This document shows positions 1 to 8,112 of a DNA stretch of 46,509 bases, piece after piece. The stretch comes from Pseudomonadales bacterium (GTDB taxonomy: Bacteria; Pseudomonadota; Gammaproteobacteria; Pseudomonadales; Azotimanducaceae). Position 1 is the stretch's first letter. The number at the start of each line of letters is the position of its first letter. Made by a program: the position numbers and the translations under genes. The notes under the pieces are model-generated. The model saw only the letters and a program-made list of their open reading frames with translations. It did not search any database and was not told the origin of the DNA. The DNA is taken from NCBI GenBank assembly GCA_016779585.1, contig JADHNI010000025.1, forward strand, positions 1 through 46,509. Direction: 5' to 3'.

Positions 1-435
1 TCACCGGAGCGTATGGGTGTCTACATGCAGGATATGGTTGAACTCGCTCGTGACCTGATGGCCGAGGGCCAGATTGATTACCTGGATATGTCGCTTTGGG
101 ATTGCTTCAAGGAACCGGAAGAAGAGGCATTCAAGGGTAAGCCACTGATTGAATGGTTTACCGAGCTGCCGCGAAACGGCGTTCGCCTGGTGGTTGCCGG
201 TAACATCCGCACACCACAGGATGCCGATCGCGTGATGGCGACTGGTGTAGATGCACTGATGCTTGGCCGGGTTGCGATACTGCATCACAACTACCCGGAC
301 CTGCTGAAAGCAGACCCGGATTTCCAGCCCATTGAATTGCCGGTTACGCGAGACCATCTTCGTGCAGAAGGGGTGTCGGAGTCCTTTATTGACTACCTGC
401 ACGGCATGGGTCGATTCGGGATTTCCTCGACCTGA
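1..435 (+). CDS. Old Yellow Enzyme-type NADH:flavin oxidoreductase, C-terminal part
   Basis: The reading frame is open from the first base, so only the last 144 residues are present. They match the C-terminal part of an FMN-binding TIM barrel of the Old Yellow Enzyme/2,4-dienoyl-CoA reductase group. The segment VAGNIRTPQDADRV followed by GVDALMLGRVAIL is the usual phosphate-binding end of the barrel, where Gly-Asn and Gly-Arg contact the FMN phosphate. Members reduce activated C=C bonds with NAD(P)H in the cytoplasm. The substrate cannot be told from this end of the protein. No clear terminator follows the stop. The nearby LLM and Rieske genes fit a role in catabolism of unsaturated compounds, but that is inference. 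Confidence 0.85.
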   Translation, partial: SPERMGVYMQDMVELARDLMAEGQIDYLDMSLWDCFKEPEEEAFKGKPLIEWFTELPRNGVRLVVAGNIRTPQDADRVMATGVDALMLGRVAILHHNYPDLLKADPDFQPIELPVTRDHLRAEGVSESFIDYLHGMGRFGISST

Positions 436-540
436 AGAGGTTTAGCTTCCGGATGCGACGATCGTGCTGGTACCCTCTGCGAGAGCGACCAGCCGGTCGT
501 CGGTTATGAAATGCCTGCCACACTAATAAAGGAGAGCATG

Positions 541-647
541 ATGAGTAACCTGCAGTCTTTTGGTGACTACGCGAACGTGTCATCCGGCGTATCGAAGATG
601 TCTTTGAGAATGCCGCTGAGATTATCAGCTGGCGGGAGCAGCTTTAA
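541..647 (+). pseudogene. Small ORF of about 35 codons broken by a one-base frameshift
   Basis: An AAAGGAG ribosome-binding site at 528-534 precedes tandem ATG codons at 538 and 541. The frame from 541 reads MSNLQSFGDY and then becomes low-quality sequence. From about 573 the next frame reads ERVIRRIEDVFENAAEII and continues SWREQL to a TAA at 645-647, an amphipathic helix-like, charged sequence typical of a real protein. One missing C after base 570 would join the halves into a 35-residue protein. The TAA overlaps the ATG of the M28 peptidase (TAATG), which suggests translational coupling. I do not recognise the family. The lesion may be a real mutation or an assembly error. Confidence 0.45.
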
Positions 648-2266
648 TGCGATTCGTTTATTTGTTTTGGGTTGCAGTTCTGTTCCTGCCTGCTCAGGCC
701 GAGACCGTTGTCAGTGAAAAAGCCATTCGTGCACACACGGAATTCCTCTCGTCTGATTCGCTGCAAGGCACGAATGCCGGGACCATTGGCTACCAGGTGG
801 CGGCCGATTACGTGCGTGCCGAGTTCATTAAACTTGGTATGAAACCAGGTGGGGAGAACGGCACTTTCTTCCAGCAGGTGCCATTGCTTGCCTACACCCC
901 GGTCAAGGGCTCCCACAAAACCATCATCAAAACTGGGCAGGGCGATGTTGAACTGAAGTACCGTGATCAGTTCCTGATGCGTCCGGATGCGAAAAGAGAA
1001 AGCGTATCTGTTGAAGGTCAGCTGGTGTTCGCTGGTTACGGTGTCCGGTCAGAAAGATTCAGCTACGACGACTACGCAGGCATCGACGTACAGGGAAAGA
1101 TCGTTGTGATCCTGGATGGCCGGCCGGAAGCCTGGCCAACGGAAGAAGGCGCCCACCTGGGTAGCCCGAGGCAGAAGATCCGTAATGCGGTTGAGGCGGG
1201 TGCGATTGGAATGATTACCATCGAGACACCCAGGGAAAGGATCATCACACCCTGGTTGCAGTACCTGCCTTACGCCGATTTACCTCGTATGGACTGGATT
1301 GGCCCCGGGGGAGATCCTGATTTCTACTTTGAGCAGATGATGGGTGGCTCTTTGATCAAGATGGAAGATGCGGGTGTGATTTTTGAAGATGCCCCGGTTT
1401 CCCTGGAAGCGCTGTTCGATCTGGATAACAACGGCGAGCCGCTACCCAGGTTCCCGCTGACTACCAGTGCTTACCTGTCCCGTGAGTCGACGCATGAGGT
1501 GACAACCTCTCCCAACGTTATTGGCATCATCGAGGGTAGTGACCCGCAACTGAAACATGAATTTGTAACTTTCATGGGCCACCTTGATCACATTGGTGTG
1601 ATAGAAACACCGGTTGAAGGTGACGATGAAATTTATAACGGGGCACTCGACAATGCAGTCGGAATCGCCACGCTGATCGAGGCTGCCCGTGTGCTCTCGG
1701 CCGAGCAGAGTCGGCTCAAACGATCCGTCATGTTTCTTGCTGTAACAGCGGAGGAAAAGGGACTTTTGGGTGCCGGCTATTTCGCGGCGAATCCAACGGT
1801 GCCAATCGATAATATTGTGGCCAATATCAACCTCGACATGCCGATACTCCTGTATCCATTTTCCGATGTGGTCGCTTTTGGCGCCCAGCACAGTTCCATG
1901 TGGGATTCTTTGGAGAAAGCGGCCAATGAAGCAGGCATAAAACTTTCACCTGATCCAGTCCCGGAGCAGGGACTCTTTACCAGGAGTGATCACTACCGTT
2001 TCGTGCAGCAGGGTATCCCGTCCATTTTCCTGGCGCCGGGTTTTGGCTCGAAAGATCCTGAACGGAATGGTGGGGATATCTGGCAGCAGCACTTGAAAGA
2101 GTACTACCACAAGCCGTCAGACGATGTGGCGTTACCCATCGACTACGAAGCCGCAAAAGTATTTACGGAAATCAATATCAATATCGGCCGTGAGATCTGC
2201 AACGATCCCGAGCGGCCGAGTTGGAATGAAGACAGCTTTTTTGGTGAGCTGTTCGGTCGTCGCTAG
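647..2266 (+). CDS. Secreted M28-family zinc aminopeptidase with PA domain
   Basis: The 539-residue protein begins with a signal peptide (about residues 1-18, ending AQA), so it acts in the periplasm or outside the cell. A PA-type insert lies at about 115-230, and the M28 di-zinc peptidase domain follows. Visible metal and catalytic motifs are MGHLDHIGV (about 310), GALDNAVG (bridging Asp, about 333), TAEEKGLLGAGY (catalytic Glu pair, about 367), NLDMP (about 396), and a late His in RSDHYRF (about 448). Length and order match PA-domain M28 aminopeptidases, which remove N-terminal residues from peptides. The start overlaps the stop of the small ORF upstream. The exact peptide specificity cannot be read from the sequence. 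Confidence 0.9.
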   Translation: MRFVYLFWVAVLFLPAQAETVVSEKAIRAHTEFLSSDSLQGTNAGTIGYQVAADYVRAEFIKLGMKPGGENGTFFQQVPLLAYTPVKGSHKTIIKTGQGDVELKYRDQFLMRPDAKRESVSVEGQLVFAGYGVRSERFSYDDYAGIDVQGKIVVILDGRPEAWPTEEGAHLGSPRQKIRNAVEAGAIGMITIETPRERIITPWLQYLPYADLPRMDWIGPGGDPDFYFEQMMGGSLIKMEDAGVIFEDAPVSLEALFDLDNNGEPLPRFPLTTSAYLSRESTHEVTTSPNVIGIIEGSDPQLKHEFVTFMGHLDHIGVIETPVEGDDEIYNGALDNAVGIATLIEAARVLSAEQSRLKRSVMFLAVTAEEKGLLGAGYFAANPTVPIDNIVANINLDMPILLYPFSDVVAFGAQHSSMWDSLEKAANEAGIKLSPDPVPEQGLFTRSDHYRFVQQGIPSIFLAPGFGSKDPERNGGDIWQQHLKEYYHKPSDDVALPIDYEAAKVFTEININIGREICNDPERPSWNEDSFFGELFGRR

Positions 2267-2271
2267 CAAAT

Positions 2272-3180
2272 CTACCTGCCGGCGGGTGCAATCTCTTCCA
2301 TAAACTGATCCAGGGTATCCAGCTTCTGCTGGGTTACCCCTGGGCCAAGCGTGAAATCCGGGAAAATAAACTCGTTCACACCGGCATCCTTGTACGCTCC
2401 AATAACGTCCTGCAGTTCGCTGACGGTACCAGCGATCTTGGGCGGCCGGTCAGTGGAGTCATTCATCTTCTCGGCGAAGGCGACATCTTCGGTGATAAAC
2501 ACAAGTGCCACCGCGGAGCGCTGGATGTCTGAAGGGTTTCGGTCCAGGTTGGCGCAGTGCTGGTCCAGGATGTTCATCTTGTGCGTGAGTTCAGCGACGT
2601 TCCCCCAGACGTTCCACTCGTCGGCATACCGGGCGGTGATGCGTAGTGTGACTTTTTCGCCACCACCGCCAATCAGTAGCGGTAGGGGTGACTGCACCGG
2701 TTTTGGTTCCTGGGGTGCATCTGTCATGGTGTAGTACCTGCCGTTGAAGGTGGTCGATTCGCTGGAGAACAACCCCTTGATGATCTGGCAGGCTTCTTCG
2801 AGTTTCTCCAGGCGCTCGCCGATGGTACCGAATTCAATACCGTATTTTTCGTGTTCATTTTCCTGCCAGCCAGAGCCCATGCCCAGCACGAGCCGGCCAC
2901 CGCTGATGTGATCGACCGTTGCGGCCATCTTCGCCAGTACCGCCGGATGGCGGTAGGTGTTGCCGGTCACCAGGGTGCCCAGTCTCAGGCGGGGGATGCT
3001 GGCTGCGATCCCGGCCAGCGTGGTCCAGGCCTCGGGCCAGGCGGCGCTTGTATCCTCAGCGTTGGGCATGAAGTGATCAGCCAGCCAGAGACCGTCCCAG
3101 CCCTTTTTTTCCACATGTTCGGCAAGTTGCCGGTTTTCGTCGAAAGTGTGTGTTGGCGCTGGCCAGAAGCTGAATTTCAT
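2272..3180 (-). CDS. LLM-class (luciferase-like) flavin or F420-dependent oxidoreductase
   Basis: This 302-residue protein is a single luciferase-like TIM barrel. Typical pieces are the N-terminal strand with GWDGLWLADHF (about 28-38), LRLGTLVTGNTYRHPAVLAK (about 66-85) and the signature GGRLVLGMGSGWQENEHEKYG (about 93-113 in two parts). These match the LLM subgroup often linked to coenzyme F420, though FMN use is possible and cofactor choice is inferred only from similarity. It oxidises or reduces a small organic substrate in the cytoplasm. It ends 5 bases from the convergent M28 gene and is divergent from the Rieske oxygenase at 3264, with an 83-base shared promoter region. Confidence 0.88.
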   Translation of the reverse strand: MKFSFWPAPTHTFDENRQLAEHVEKKGWDGLWLADHFMPNAEDTSAAWPEAWTTLAGIAASIPRLRLGTLVTGNTYRHPAVLAKMAATVDHISGGRLVLGMGSGWQENEHEKYGIEFGTIGERLEKLEEACQIIKGLFSSESTTFNGRYYTMTDAPQEPKPVQSPLPLLIGGGGEKVTLRITARYADEWNVWGNVAELTHKMNILDQHCANLDRNPSDIQRSAVALVFITEDVAFAEKMNDSTDRPPKIAGTVSELQDVIGAYKDAGVNEFIFPDFTLGPGVTQQKLDTLDQFMEEIAPAGR

Positions 3181-3221
3181 TCAATTTCCCTTTTTGTAGT
3201 GGGTTCCAAAATCTACGCTAT

Positions 3222-3242
3222 GTGGTACTTTTGTACAGACTT
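3222..3242 (+). promoter_or_regulatory. Putative promoter/operator element before the Rieske gene
   Basis: The sequence GTGGTACTTTT then GTACAGACTT lies 22 bases before the GTG start. A near copy, GTGCTACTTTT then CAGTCTT, sits at 39052-39069, 21 bases before the GTG start of the SDR gene; that gene is also divergent from an LLM gene. Both contain TACTTT, which could serve as a -10 box (3226-3231); a weak TTCCAA at 3204-3209 would be its -35. The same motif at the same distance suggests co-regulation. Confidence 0.4.
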
Positions 3243-3263
3243 GGATAAGAGTGGAGAACGAGG

Positions 3264-4622
3264 GTGTCAGAAGCTACAAAAATTGAAGCCTGGCCGGAGC
3301 AGGAGACCCGTGGTCATACAATCCCGGGCAGCCGTTACACATCAAAGGAATTCTTCGAACAAGAATGGGAGGGGATGTGGACCAAAGTCTGGTTGCTCCT
3401 CGGGCGTGAGGCCGAGCTGCCTGAACCTGGTGACTGGCAGATGGAGCCGGTGGGCGTGGAAGAGATTCTCATGGTTCGCCAGAAAGATGGCTCAGTCAAA
3501 GCCTTCTATAACGTTTGCCAGCATCGTGCCAATCCGCTCGTGGATGAGCCCAAAGGTCATGTGCTTCGACGTTTTGTCTGCAAGTATCACAGCTGGGCGT
3601 TCATGCCGGACGGTACCCTGAATTTTGCCCCGGACAAGGAAGACTTCCCTGAAGGCGACCCTTGCAAGAATGTTCGTCTGCAGGAACTTCGCTGCGAAAC
3701 CTTTGCCGGCTTCATCTGGGTGAACATGGATCCTTACTGCAAACCCCTTAAAGATTACCTCGGACCGATCTGGGAAGACTGGGAGAAGCGCGACATCCAC
3801 TCGTGGAAACGCACCATGGCGAACACCATGTGGCTGCCGTGCAACTGGAAAGTTGTACTCGACAATTTTAATGAGTCCTATCACGTGCCGACTGTCCATA
3901 TGAAGGCAACGCCGGATACCGATCGAAAGAAAATTCGCGGCGCTATCGACACCTATTTCAAAGAGACGAGATTCGACCTGTCCGATGAAGGTCATAACCG
4001 TATGGTCATGAAAGGCGGGTTTGGTGTCGGGCAGACCGATGAAGACGGCAATATCCTGGAGCCTCTCGCGACCCAGCTACGATACTGGGATCTTGACCCA
4101 GAGGACTTTAAGGGTCGTCCTGAGGATACGCGGGAAGCGATCCAGCAGGCCAAGCGCAAGCTGGGTCCGGAGCGTGGTTACACGCACTATGATCGCATCC
4201 CGGATGAGCAGTTTACGGATGCCTTCCATTACACGCTGTTCCCGAATTTCGCGGTATCTGTCTGGTCCGATGGGTTTCACTTCCTTCGCGCCAGGCCCCA
4301 TCCAAGTGACCCGGAGCAGTGCCTGTTCGACAACTGGTGGTATTCGAGCCCCGCGTCGCTGCAGGAGCCTACTGGAGCGTTTAACCGCGCGAACAAGAAT
4401 ACGGATCCGTCGGCGGTTGAAGAAGTGCCGGTGACGCTGTTGTCTTACCCGGAAGATTCCATCGGTCCTGCGATTGAGGAAGACGTTGCGGTGTTTGTGA
4501 CGCAGCAACGTGGCTTCCGTTCGCGAGGATTCAAGGGTGTGTACCTGTCCAAGCAGGAAACCCGAATTCGTCGCTACCATGAGCTGATAGACGATTACAT
4601 TGAGGGGCGCCTGCCCCGTTAA
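3264..4622 (+). CDS. Rieske non-heme iron aromatic ring-hydroxylating oxygenase, alpha subunit
   Basis: The 452-residue protein has the two domains of a ring-hydroxylating oxygenase large subunit. The Rieske [2Fe-2S] ligands are Cys-His in NVCQHRANP and Cys-His in FVCKYHSWAF (about residues 85-113). The mononuclear iron site follows in NWKVVLDNFNESYHVPTVHM (about 197-216), with the usual Asp, Glu and two His. Such enzymes insert oxygen into aromatic rings, steroids or quaternary amines, using electrons from a ferredoxin or reductase. No beta subunit, ferredoxin or reductase is adjacent. The GTG start at 3264 has upstream purine-rich GGAG/GAGG. Its stop overlaps the next ATG (TAATG). Confidence 0.92.
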   Translation: MSEATKIEAWPEQETRGHTIPGSRYTSKEFFEQEWEGMWTKVWLLLGREAELPEPGDWQMEPVGVEEILMVRQKDGSVKAFYNVCQHRANPLVDEPKGHVLRRFVCKYHSWAFMPDGTLNFAPDKEDFPEGDPCKNVRLQELRCETFAGFIWVNMDPYCKPLKDYLGPIWEDWEKRDIHSWKRTMANTMWLPCNWKVVLDNFNESYHVPTVHMKATPDTDRKKIRGAIDTYFKETRFDLSDEGHNRMVMKGGFGVGQTDEDGNILEPLATQLRYWDLDPEDFKGRPEDTREAIQQAKRKLGPERGYTHYDRIPDEQFTDAFHYTLFPNFAVSVWSDGFHFLRARPHPSDPEQCLFDNWWYSSPASLQEPTGAFNRANKNTDPSAVEEVPVTLLSYPEDSIGPAIEEDVAVFVTQQRGFRSRGFKGVYLSKQETRIRRYHELIDDYIEGRLPR

Positions 4623-6562
4623 TGCGTGAACTGACCTGGGCAGGCGGGGTAGCCTTCGCCTGCCTGGTTGTTTACGTTTTCTCCTGGTCCGCCAGTATCA
4701 GCCTGGTTGATGCTGGTCTTTTTCACCTGGTCTGCCAGGATAATGGTATCGCCCATCCCCCGGGTTATCCTCTGGCGACGCTGCTTTGTCATCCTTTCAT
4801 GTCTTTGCCCCTCCCGGGGACCCTCCCGGGAAATCTGTTCAGTACACTTTTTGGTTTTGCGACGCTGGTGGTGTTTTTCTACGTTGCACGAACGCTGACA
4901 CTGGAACCACTGTGGGCTGCGCTCGCAACCTTTTCGCTTGGACTGGCTTTGTCTTTCTGGTCCCAGTCCATCGTGATAGAGGTGTACACACTTAACACCT
5001 TCCTGTTCGCACTCGCCTTCCTGGGCACGCTTCGCTACCTGGCTTCGGGACGTGATGGCTGGTTGATCGGGGCATTCCTGGCATTTGCTTTTGCACTGTC
5101 CAATCACTGGCCCATTATCATGCTGTCTGCGCTGGCCTTTTTACCGCTGCTGGCAGCGGACTTGCCGAAAGTTCGCGCGGTATTTGCCCGGCCGAGTCTG
5201 GTTCTGACCATGGTAGCCTGCCTTCTCCTGGGGCTTTCACCGTACCTGCTCATCCTTCTGAAACCGGTCGGCGGTACCTCGATGATCGGGAATGTCAGCG
5301 ACTTTGCTGACCTGTGGCGTCTTGTGTCTCGCCAGACCTATGGAGACAGCGTGATCAAAAGCGTCCGGGGCAGCCAGGAATACCTGCTGTGGTTGCCCGT
5401 GGCGTCGATCGGGCAGTTGGGTGCGCTGGCATGGTTGCTGGTGCCTCTGGGTGTCTATGCCAGTTTCCGGCAACTTCCACCCCGATTTGCTGTTTCGCTG
5501 ATGGTGTTGTGGCTTGCGAATGTCAGCCTGCTGCCACTCCTGAGTAACTACGTGTTTGATGAGAGCCTGCGGGCACTTTATGTGACCTGGACGCTGGTGG
5601 GTCTCTTCTCTTGTGCGATGTGGATGTCGCTGGGTCTCAGGCTGCTTTTGTCGAATTACGCATCCATCCAGTCAGTGGCAGTGATTGCGGTTATTGCCGC
5701 AATTGGCATGCAGAACCTCAGTCGACTTGGTGCCCGGGACGCAGCCTGGGTGGAAGAATACAATCGCCTCATGCTGGCTTCCCTGAAAGAGGATGCCGTG
5801 TTGTTCGTGGCTGGCGATGTGCAGACTGGCCCGGTGGGATACCTGCACCATGTCCAGGGTGTTCGTCCCGATATCGAGGTGCGCCACGAGCACAACATCC
5901 TGTTTGCCAATCGCCTGGTTGAGCCGGATCTGCCCTCTGCAGTCCAGCAAGAGGCGATTGCCCGTTTCCTGGATCATGCGGAGCGACCTGTTTACTCCAT
6001 ATCCGGACTTGGTCGTCCTTCGGTGGACTACGGGTTGTACTACGAGCTGGCTGACAAAAATGGTTTTGCCTTCCTGCCGGAGCTTGATTTATTCATGTCC
6101 CGTTTGATTCCCGTGCTTGAGGCGGATCTCATTCGAGAGCCCTTTATTCGTCTTTATCTGCACAAGATTGTTTACGACTATGCGCGCGCTGTTATTGGCG
6201 AGTCTATTATCCGTTCCGGGTTCGACGAGCCTGCCAGGAAACGGCTGCTCCTCGTGGTTTCAACGCTGCAGGGCAAGATATGGACCTTGCATCACCTGCT
6301 TCGTGGAGACAATGAGATCAACCTGGAGCAACTCCGGTCGCTGATCGAGGCAGGTGAGGCCCAGGTGCTCGAGAGCCCGGTTGAAACTGGTGCCGGCGAG
6401 TTCCTCCGCCTTGCTGCTGATGCCTACCAGGAGCATCTCGGCGAACCGGACAAAGCTGCCAACCATTATGTTTGGGCGCGCACTTTTGATATCCGCGGTG
6501 AAACCTGCCGCCACCTCGAAACTTCATCCCGCCCGGATCTGGCGCCAGGCCTGGGCTGCTGA
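4622..6562 (+). CDS. DUF2723 (TMEM260-like) polytopic membrane glycosyltransferase-type protein
   Basis: The 646-residue protein has about ten hydrophobic segments in its first 370 residues and a soluble C-terminal part. The hallmark GIAHPPGYPL (residues 42-51) follows an Asp in the first loop, the pattern of DUF2723, a GT-C type fold; the animal relative TMEM260 is a protein O-mannosyltransferase. A role in transferring a sugar from a polyprenyl-phosphate donor to a periplasmic protein is inferred. The last 70 residues (EFLRLAADAYQEHLGEPDKA) look helical and TPR-like. The ATG overlaps the stop of the Rieske gene, so the two may be co-transcribed although no functional link is evident. Confidence 0.8.
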   Translation: MRELTWAGGVAFACLVVYVFSWSASISLVDAGLFHLVCQDNGIAHPPGYPLATLLCHPFMSLPLPGTLPGNLFSTLFGFATLVVFFYVARTLTLEPLWAALATFSLGLALSFWSQSIVIEVYTLNTFLFALAFLGTLRYLASGRDGWLIGAFLAFAFALSNHWPIIMLSALAFLPLLAADLPKVRAVFARPSLVLTMVACLLLGLSPYLLILLKPVGGTSMIGNVSDFADLWRLVSRQTYGDSVIKSVRGSQEYLLWLPVASIGQLGALAWLLVPLGVYASFRQLPPRFAVSLMVLWLANVSLLPLLSNYVFDESLRALYVTWTLVGLFSCAMWMSLGLRLLLSNYASIQSVAVIAVIAAIGMQNLSRLGARDAAWVEEYNRLMLASLKEDAVLFVAGDVQTGPVGYLHHVQGVRPDIEVRHEHNILFANRLVEPDLPSAVQQEAIARFLDHAERPVYSISGLGRPSVDYGLYYELADKNGFAFLPELDLFMSRLIPVLEADLIREPFIRLYLHKIVYDYARAVIGESIIRSGFDEPARKRLLLVVSTLQGKIWTLHHLLRGDNEINLEQLRSLIEAGEAQVLESPVETGAGEFLRLAADAYQEHLGEPDKAANHYVWARTFDIRGETCRHLETSSRPDLAPGLGC

Positions 6563-6578
6563 TTTCCGGCGTTCCGCG

Positions 6579-6584
6579 TATAAT
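6579..6584 (+). promoter_or_regulatory. TATAAT -10 box before tusA
   Basis: A perfect TATAAT lies seven bases before the tusA ATG at 6591. No good -35 is visible at 16-18 bases. If used, transcription would start at or next to the ATG, giving a leaderless or very short-leader mRNA. Confidence 0.45.
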
Positions 6585-6590
6585 CCGCTT

Positions 6591-6848
6591 ATGACGCCAG
6601 AATCAGACATTGATGTTGACGCTACCGGTCTCAGGTGCCCTGAGCCGCTGATGGTTGTGCGCAACAAGATGATGGATATGCAGTCGGGGCAGGTCATTAA
6701 GGTTACCGCCACCGATCCCTCCACTTCCTGGGATTTTCCCAACTTCTGCAAGTTCCTGAACCATGAGCTGGTGCACCAGGAAATTCCCGAGAACTCGCAG
6801 GAGAAAACGGGGGACGAGATTTACGTCTACTGGATTCGCAAGGGCTGA
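6591..6848 (+). CDS. tusA: TusA sulfur-carrier protein
   Basis: The 85-residue protein matches the length and whole pattern of E. coli TusA. The active cysteine is Cys16 in ATGLRCPEPLMVVR, the CPxP motif that carries persulfide sulfur. The middle DPSTSWDFPNFCKFLNHELV also matches the family, including a second cysteine near residue 48. TusA takes sulfur from IscS and passes it on for 2-thiolation of tRNA wobble uridine and for other sulfur trafficking. The ATG at 6591 is chosen over longer upstream readings because it gives family length and follows a TATAAT box. The GGCT-like gene follows after 3 bases. Confidence 0.93.
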   Translation: MTPESDIDVDATGLRCPEPLMVVRNKMMDMQSGQVIKVTATDPSTSWDFPNFCKFLNHELVHQEIPENSQEKTGDEIYVYWIRKG

Positions 6849-6851
6849 GCC

Positions 6852-7331
6852 ATGCCGGACTCGGTTCACTACTACTTTGCGTACGGCAGCAACATGAACC
6901 CGCTTCGCGTGCAGAAACGCAACATGGCGTTTCACTCTGCGGAGGCGGGACAGCTTTCCCATTACCGAATGAGGTTCAACAAGCGATCGGTCAAGTATCC
7001 GGGTGCGGCCTCAGCGAATGTTGTGGCAGAAACCGGCGCCCTGACCGAGGGTGTGGTGTATCGCTTGAGTCACCCTGAGCAGATCGAAATGATGGATCCT
7101 TTTGAGGGTTATCCCATCCGCTATGATCGCAGGCCATTGCCAATCGAGGTGAGTACAGGGGTTGTTGATGCGTGGGTCTACATCGCCAATGAAGACCATA
7201 TCCAGGAAGGGCTGTCGCCAGCGCGCTGGTACCTGGAACACCTGTTGGCTGGCGAGATTTTTCTCAGTGAAAGCTACCTGGCTGAACTCAGGAATACCAT
7301 CTGCCTGCCGGATTCTGATATTGAACCGTGA
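6852..7331 (+). CDS. Gamma-glutamylcyclotransferase-like (AIG2/GGCT fold) protein
   Basis: The 159-residue protein has the GGCT fold signature near its start: FAYGSNMNP, with YGSN at residues 11-14, which binds the gamma-glutamyl group. A glutamate in DPFEGYPIRYDR (about residue 85) sits where the catalytic acid of the family is found. Members form 5-oxoproline from gamma-glutamyl amines or peptides, including glutathione-derived ones. The exact substrate is unknown. The ATG follows the tusA stop by 3 bases, and the stop overlaps the GTG of epmC by 4 bases (GTGA), so tusA, this gene and epmC are probably one transcript. Confidence 0.85.
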   Translation: MPDSVHYYFAYGSNMNPLRVQKRNMAFHSAEAGQLSHYRMRFNKRSVKYPGAASANVVAETGALTEGVVYRLSHPEQIEMMDPFEGYPIRYDRRPLPIEVSTGVVDAWVYIANEDHIQEGLSPARWYLEHLLAGEIFLSESYLAELRNTICLPDSDIEP

Positions 7332-7852
7332 ACCTGGAATCTCTCACTGCAATCTTTGATCGCTCCGTCGGAAGCACCCATAACACCTTCCTGCAGGGTG
7401 GTGCACCGGAACCGATATACGTACCCGGATACGATGCCGGTGAACCGAATGTCATTCACTTTCGGGATGACTATGTGTCCAGTGCACTGCATGAAATTGC
7501 GCACTGGTGTATTGCGGGGGCCAGACGCAGGCGCCTTGAAGATTACGGTTACTGGTACAAGGGGAATCGCGGCGTCTCGGAACAGCGTGATTTTGAGGCC
7601 GTGGAAGTCCGTCCCCAGGCGCTGGAGTGGATCCTGAGCAATGCGGCCGGTGTTCCTTTTCGGGTAAGCTGCGACAACTTTGATGTAAAGGCGCTGGATA
7701 TGACGGGATTTCGTCGTCAAGTGCAAAAAGAGGTGCCGCTATTGCTGCAACGCATGCCTGACCGTGCTGCAGTATTTATTGAAGGGCTCCTTGAAACTTC
7801 GGGATGTTATGGTGCCCTGAAGTGTGAGTCTTACCAGGAGCTACCAGGCTAG
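7328..7852 (+). CDS. epmC: Elongation factor P hydroxylase EpmC
   Basis: The 174-residue protein closely follows E. coli EpmC (YfcM). Diagnostic parts are GAPEPIYVPG (about 26-35), the metal-binding SALHEIAHWCIAG (about 52-64, with His55, Glu56 and His59), DYGYWYKG, the glutamates of QRDFEAVEVRPQALEW (about 88-103) and VSCDNF. EpmC hydroxylates the lysine of EF-P after it has been beta-lysylated by EpmA and EpmB, helping ribosomes through polyproline stretches. EpmA, EpmB and EF-P are not in this window. It starts with GTG, overlapping the previous stop, and its TAG overlaps the GTG of the next gene. Confidence 0.92.
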   Translation: MNLESLTAIFDRSVGSTHNTFLQGGAPEPIYVPGYDAGEPNVIHFRDDYVSSALHEIAHWCIAGARRRRLEDYGYWYKGNRGVSEQRDFEAVEVRPQALEWILSNAAGVPFRVSCDNFDVKALDMTGFRRQVQKEVPLLLQRMPDRAAVFIEGLLETSGCYGALKCESYQELPG

Positions 7853-8112
7853 TGAAATTCCCCGACGGTTACGTTACCGATCCCGGTTTTAGTCCAGCGG
7901 AAGACTGTATTGGTCCCTTCTTCTGGCGTCAGGAGCAAGGGAGCTTCCATGCTGACTTCACTGCTGCCGCAGGCGAGGGAGAGCTGGTGACCTGTCGCCC
8001 GGAAGTCACACGAAAAACCGGCTCCATGGTGTTTGTGTCGGGTAATCTGATCAGCGACGGGCAGGTGGTGATGACCTTCAGTTCTGTGGTTAAGCGATTA
8101 CGCAATGAATGA
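7852..8112 (+). CDS. PaaI-like hotdog thioesterase lacking its central core
   Basis: The 86 residues hold the two ends of a PaaI-type acyl-CoA thioesterase. The N-terminal part (GFSPAEDCIGPFFWRQ, about 11-26) is the usual lead-in strand. The C-terminal part (GELVTCRPEVTRKTGSMVFV, about 43-62, then VVMTFSSVVKRL) is the end of the hotdog sheet. The middle of the fold, about 50 residues with the catalytic HGG-type motif and the long hotdog helix, is missing, yet the frame is open. The family is usually about 135-150 residues. It is probably a non-functional internal-deletion product. It overlaps epmC (TAGTG) and the exonuclease gene, so translation may serve coupling only. Confidence 0.6.
   Translation: MKFPDGYVTDPGFSPAEDCIGPFFWRQEQGSFHADFTAAAGEGELVTCRPEVTRKTGSMVFVSGNLISDGQVVMTFSSVVKRLRNE

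Noticed and set aside
3264-4622. Rieske gene as part of a complete multi-component dioxygenase operon with the DUF2723 gene
   Set aside because: The following gene is a polytopic membrane transferase; only the TAATG overlap links them, and no ferredoxin or reductase is present.
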